DNA from: Saprospiraceae bacterium
GTDB taxonomy: Bacteria > Bacteroidota > Bacteroidia > Chitinophagales > Saprospiraceae
DNA: 64,000 nt
Reading direction: 5' to 3'
Assembly: GCA_020628645.1 (NCBI GenBank)
Contig: JAHDES010000012.1
Span: forward strand, 46,194 to 110,193
The notes beneath the pieces were generated by a model that was given only the letters and a program-made list of their open reading frames with translations, was not told where the DNA came from and did no database searches. The translations under genes and the position numbers were made by a program. Of the stretch, positions 61,280 through 64,000 are shown piece after piece (within the stretch, counting starts at the first letter, position 1; each line of letters begins with the position of its first letter).

Positions 61280-62086
61280 ATGAAAAAGAAGAAACAATCC
61301 CTTCTTTGGCAAATATCGTCTTCTACTACCTCTAAAGTATCTTATGTATTTGGTACTATGCATGTGCGTGATCGATCTGCCTTCCACTTAATGCCTTTAA
61401 TTGAAGAAAAAATTCAAACATGTAATGCCTTCGCCTCAGAATTCAAATTGGATGAAATAGGTACGAATTCTATGGACAATATGCGACTTTCAAAAGATTT
61501 AACCTTGAAAGATATTCTTCATCCTAAAGTGTACAGAAATTTAGATAGGCTGCTACAATCAAAAGTGGGTGTTCCCATCGGTTTTTTTCATAAGCATTTA
61601 CCTTTGATGGTATCTAATATGCTTGCCATGCAATTGCTTTCTTCTGATATGCCTCATTCCTTAGATCAAACCTTGTGGAATTATGCGAATGAGCAAGATA
61701 AAATAATGCTTGGTATTGAGACCTATGAAGAGCAATTGGCAATTCTTCAAAATATTGATCTTAATACTCAAATAAAAGCCCTCAAAAGCATTGTAAATAA
61801 TTATAAAGCCTACAAAAAATCCGTCCTTAAAATGAGAGATTATTATGAGGATCAGGATATAGTACAACTCTACAAATCAGGGAAACGAAGTTTACAAGGA
61901 ATGCGAAAAATATTGCTTTATAATAGAAATTATAAAATGGCAGACCGTATAGCCAATTACGCGCAAGAATATAGCATCTTTTGTGGTATTGGAGCAGGAC
62001 ATTTAGCTGGGAAAAAAGGTGTTCTTCGTTTATTAAAACAAAAAGGATTTAAACTTACTCCCATACATCCTTTCTTAAAATCCTGA
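61280..62086 (+). CDS. TraB/GumN family protein
   Basis: This 268-residue protein has the TraB/GumN start SLLWQISSSTTSKVSYVFGTMHVRD (about 8-32, with the G-T-M-H motif). Central helices follow, and the C-terminal YSIFCGIGAGHLAGKKGVLRLLKQKGFKLTPI contains the second G-x-G-H-x-x-G-x-x-G-x-x-x-L-L motif. The fold is related to the erythromycin-esterase/Tiki clan of putative metal hydrolases; two histidine motifs are consistent with metal binding. There is no signal peptide. Its 3' end overlaps the convergent TonB-like gene by 12 bp. Confidence 0.85.
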   Translation: MKKKKQSLLWQISSSTTSKVSYVFGTMHVRDRSAFHLMPLIEEKIQTCNAFASEFKLDEIGTNSMDNMRLSKDLTLKDILHPKVYRNLDRLLQSKVGVPIGFFHKHLPLMVSNMLAMQLLSSDMPHSLDQTLWNYANEQDKIMLGIETYEEQLAILQNIDLNTQIKALKSIVNNYKAYKKSVLKMRDYYEDQDIVQLYKSGKRSLQGMRKILLYNRNYKMADRIANYAQEYSIFCGIGAGHLAGKKGVLRLLKQKGFKLTPIHPFLKS

Positions 62087-63154
62087 ACAAATAATTGAAA
62101 ATACCTGATCCATTGAAGTACTAGCACTGCCCAGCAATTCTTTGGCTTTTTGTGCATCTGTACAAGCGCCCTCTATTTCATTTTGGTTAATACGCATGAT
62201 TCCTCTAGTAAAATATAATTCTGCATTATTAGGAGATAATCCTATTGCTTCATCCATTTTTGCAAAGGCTGTTTCATGCTGCGTTTCGTCTTCGTATAAT
62301 ACGCTTGCTTCCTTACTTAGTTCAATTGCACGATAATAGTTTTCACGCATTGTACTACATTTTTCTTCTGATGAATACAAAATAACTTCTTGAGTAAAAG
62401 GAGCCGTAACTTTGTTATCTTCATATAGCGCTGCTTCCCACATTCCATTAGTTGCATTAATAGTTTTTATCAGTTCAAATTGATGATCAAAACCTAAATT
62501 ACAATAATCGGTGATAGAGTTGATATAGATTAAGCCTTCCTTATTAACGTATAATTCTACATCAAAATGACCAATATAACAACTATCAGTTTTTAAGGGA
62601 GTATGCTTTTCTTCAAAAAATTGGAGAAAGGCTTCGGAGCCACCTTTAAATTGAGGATTAGAACTTAAATTGAATAAATAAATCGTATCTGCACCAACGA
62701 TTTGATAATCTTTAGGTTGTTCTAATTTAAATTTTACGGGCAAGGTTTGTTTCACTGCTACTGTTTTTCCTTCATGGAATGCTGCTTTCCATTTAAGGTT
62801 TATTTCATTCATACCATTAATAATACGAAGTACTTCTTCGCCACATCCTCCACCAATATCTTTGACAACAGTAGCATCTTCCACACTTCCTTCTTTATTA
62901 ATAACAAAACTAACAACAACTGTTCCTTCGATACCTTCTTCTCGAGCTTGAAAGGGATATTGGATATTTTGGTAGATAAATTGCATTAATTGTGCATCTG
63001 AACACTTTTTTTGTTCCGCCACAGAAAAAGAATCAATTGCACAAGAAGGAAAAACGGGCATTTGTTCAGCATGAAGATAAATTTCTTCTTCTGTTTCTTG
63101 AGCAAATAGAAATGAGGAAGCACTTATTAAAAGTAGGAATAAAAGTTTTCTCAT
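62075..63154 (-). CDS. TonB C-terminal-like and TPR protein, secreted
   Basis: The product is 359 residues from ATG 63154, chosen because it begins a proper signal peptide (RKLLFLLLISASSFLFAQ) and the start lies 4 bp after the stop of the upstream gene; longer frames overlap that gene. A TonB_C-like domain spans about 65-140 (YPFQAREEGIEGTVVVSFVINKEGSVEDATVVKDIG), a second diverged one about 175-275, and a TPR pair follows (EAIGLSPNNAELYFTRGIMRINQNEIEGACTDAQKA). It lacks an N-terminal membrane anchor and proline-rich span, so it is not a classical energy-coupling TonB. Confidence 0.8.
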   Translation of the reverse strand: MRKLLFLLLISASSFLFAQETEEEIYLHAEQMPVFPSCAIDSFSVAEQKKCSDAQLMQFIYQNIQYPFQAREEGIEGTVVVSFVINKEGSVEDATVVKDIGGGCGEEVLRIINGMNEINLKWKAAFHEGKTVAVKQTLPVKFKLEQPKDYQIVGADTIYLFNLSSNPQFKGGSEAFLQFFEEKHTPLKTDSCYIGHFDVELYVNKEGLIYINSITDYCNLGFDHQFELIKTINATNGMWEAALYEDNKVTAPFTQEVILYSSEEKCSTMRENYYRAIELSKEASVLYEDETQHETAFAKMDEAIGLSPNNAELYFTRGIMRINQNEIEGACTDAQKAKELLGSASTSMDQVFSIICSGF

Positions 63155-63158
63155 GAGA

Positions 63159-63311
63159 TCAGGAGGATTTTTTAATAGGATAGGGGCAGTGACGACAGCC
63201 ATTGTCACAACAATACCCCCTTTTTTCTAGGTAATGAGCGGTGAAGACAAAGTTTCCTTTTTCAATATAATAGTCTTTACCTTCTTCTAATGAATCTTCT
63301 GACTTAGCCAT
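63159..63311 (-). CDS. DUF5522 protein
   Basis: This 50-residue protein was read directly on the minus strand (start 63311, stop 63161-63159). The end GYCCDNGCRHCPY is the cysteine-rich hallmark of DUF5522, and the start has KDYYIEKGNFVFTAHYLEKRG. The cysteines may bind a metal or Fe-S cluster. It overlaps the DUF6580 gene by 8 bp upstream and lies 4 bp before the TonB-like gene, so the three genes form an operon. Confidence 0.88.
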   Translation of the reverse strand: MAKSEDSLEEGKDYYIEKGNFVFTAHYLEKRGYCCDNGCRHCPYPIKKSS

Positions 63312-63876
63312 TTACGGTAGAAGTAGTCAACCAATATCGACGGATTAATTCATAAGCTCCAAATAATAATGCGGTATAACACAAATCTCCAGCTAATGTA
63401 TTCCAGAAGAAAGGAACACCTGCTGTATAGCAAGCGATTAGACCACTTATATCTTTAGTGTACATTGTACCAGAAAACCAAACCCCCAAATTAGTGATTA
63501 AAAAGAATAGAACAGATGCTAATATAGAAGTGCCCAATAAATGAGTGATTTTCATTTTTTTAAGCGTAAAATAGGCTATTCCAGCAATGAGCATAAATGC
63601 TCCATAAATCCATAAGGAATTTATATTGAACCAGACAAAAGAATCGTAATATTGTGAATATACCACATTGTTTAGCACTAAATCACTCAACCAAATACTA
63701 ATTATAGGAATAAGTAAAGCCCAGTATTTCTTACTGAAATATGCCATACCAAATAATGCCATACCACCTATTGGTGTGAAATTAGGAGGATGAGGAAGTA
63801 AACGACTCATTGCTGCAATTAAAATAAATAGCGCAATAATCCCAAACGACATTTTAGAAAATAATGTTTTTGTCAT
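63304..63876 (-). CDS. DUF6580-family membrane protein (ECF-S-like)
   Basis: This 190-residue protein has about five to six transmembrane helices. The signature MSRLLPHPPNFTPIGGMALFGMAYFSKKYWALLIPI (about 23-60) matches the DUF6580 family of putative transport proteins, which resemble the substrate-binding S subunits of ECF transporters. Substrate unknown. It is the first gene of the operon with DUF5522 and the TonB-like gene. A promoter match lies at 63930-63899. Confidence 0.85.
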   Translation of the reverse strand: MTKTLFSKMSFGIIALFILIAAMSRLLPHPPNFTPIGGMALFGMAYFSKKYWALLIPIISIWLSDLVLNNVVYSQYYDSFVWFNINSLWIYGAFMLIAGIAYFTLKKMKITHLLGTSILASVLFFLITNLGVWFSGTMYTKDISGLIACYTAGVPFFWNTLAGDLCYTALLFGAYELIRRYWLTTSTVNG

Positions 63877-63898
63877 GATGTATAGAATTAAATCTTCA

Positions 63899-63930
63899 CA
63901 AAAGTATACAAAAATCTATTATCAAAACAA
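63899..63930 (-). promoter_or_regulatory. putative promoter of the DUF6580 operon
   Basis: On the minus strand, TTG at 63930-63928 is followed after 21 bases by TACTTTTG at 63906-63899. This fits the Bacteroidota -33/-7 consensus and lies 22 bases before the start codon, so the leader is short. Confidence 0.5.
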
Positions 63931-64000
63931 CTCCATCTATACAAATTAAAGGGTTTTCTCATAAAAAAGTTTGAAACAAAAAAGGCAAGAAAAGAATTTT

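Noticed and set aside
1..64000. tRNA, rRNA, CRISPR array or complete insertion sequence
   Set aside because: No cloverleaf-like sequence, rRNA core sequence, repeat-spacer array or transposase gene was recognised anywhere in the window by eye.

Overview
The window looks like a chromosome segment from a Bacteroidota bacterium, probably of the Saprospiria/Chitinophagia side of the phylum (the class is a weak inference). The phylum call rests on type IX secretion (T9SS) sorting domains at 23738-26941 and 29393-30421, a gliding-type (CHU_C) C-terminus on the 2671-residue protein at 38405-46420, SprB-like repeats, an OmpA protein with thrombospondin type 3 repeats, a short primary sigma factor without region 1.1, small families typical of the phylum (DUF4295 after rpmG, DUF3276, DUF5522, DUF6580), weak or absent Shine-Dalgarno sequences, and several TAnnTTTG promoter boxes. 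No rRNA, tRNA or CRISPR array was seen.

Layout. (1) 39-5813 is a compact, co-directional, phage-like cassette: a secreted beta-rich protein, a fibre-like protein with thirteen 18-residue repeats, two holin-sized membrane proteins, a leaderless subtilase, a secreted nuclease and an endolysin-type amidase. (2) 5814-13477 holds a housekeeping block: hydrolase, Pif1-like helicase, DUF218 protein, rhomboid protease, TrmH-family methyltransferase and a TamL-like Omp85 lipoprotein. (3) 13822-22368 has hemE, an old-yellow-enzyme oxidoreductase, a nucleotidyltransferase, two adjacent CotH-family proteins (the first lacking its kinase residues) and an OmpA/TSP3 protein. (4) 22511-32538 has an SPFH-SHOCT protein, a T9SS protein framed by two inverted ~180-bp palindromic elements, a PyrR-like phosphoribosyltransferase, and an Hdr-like Fe-S gene pair split by a DUF1028 gene. 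(5) 32525-46420 has comEC, a VPS10/BNR protein and the giant lectin/PKD-repeat adhesin. (6) 46445-47875 is a small accessory patch: a ParE-type toxin-antitoxin pair, a fragment of a SIR2-like gene and a DUF4303 protein. (7) 47948-63876 is core: rpoD, a START-like protein, rpmB-rpmG-DUF4295-ftsY, DUF3276, an ABC exporter, fbp, M1 and M49 peptidases, an Lrp regulator, a TraB-like protein, and a DUF6580-DUF5522-TonB/TPR operon.

Two small genes not obvious from ORF length were read directly from the sequence (50345-50521 and 63159-63311). Five starts were placed or moved on evidence: CotH 2 (18950), rpmB (49795), ftsY (50652), the TonB-like gene (63154), and a possible alternative for the nuclease (4703). 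The best candidates for something undescribed are the cassette at 39-5813, the inverted structured elements around the T9SS gene, and the CotH kinase/pseudokinase pair.
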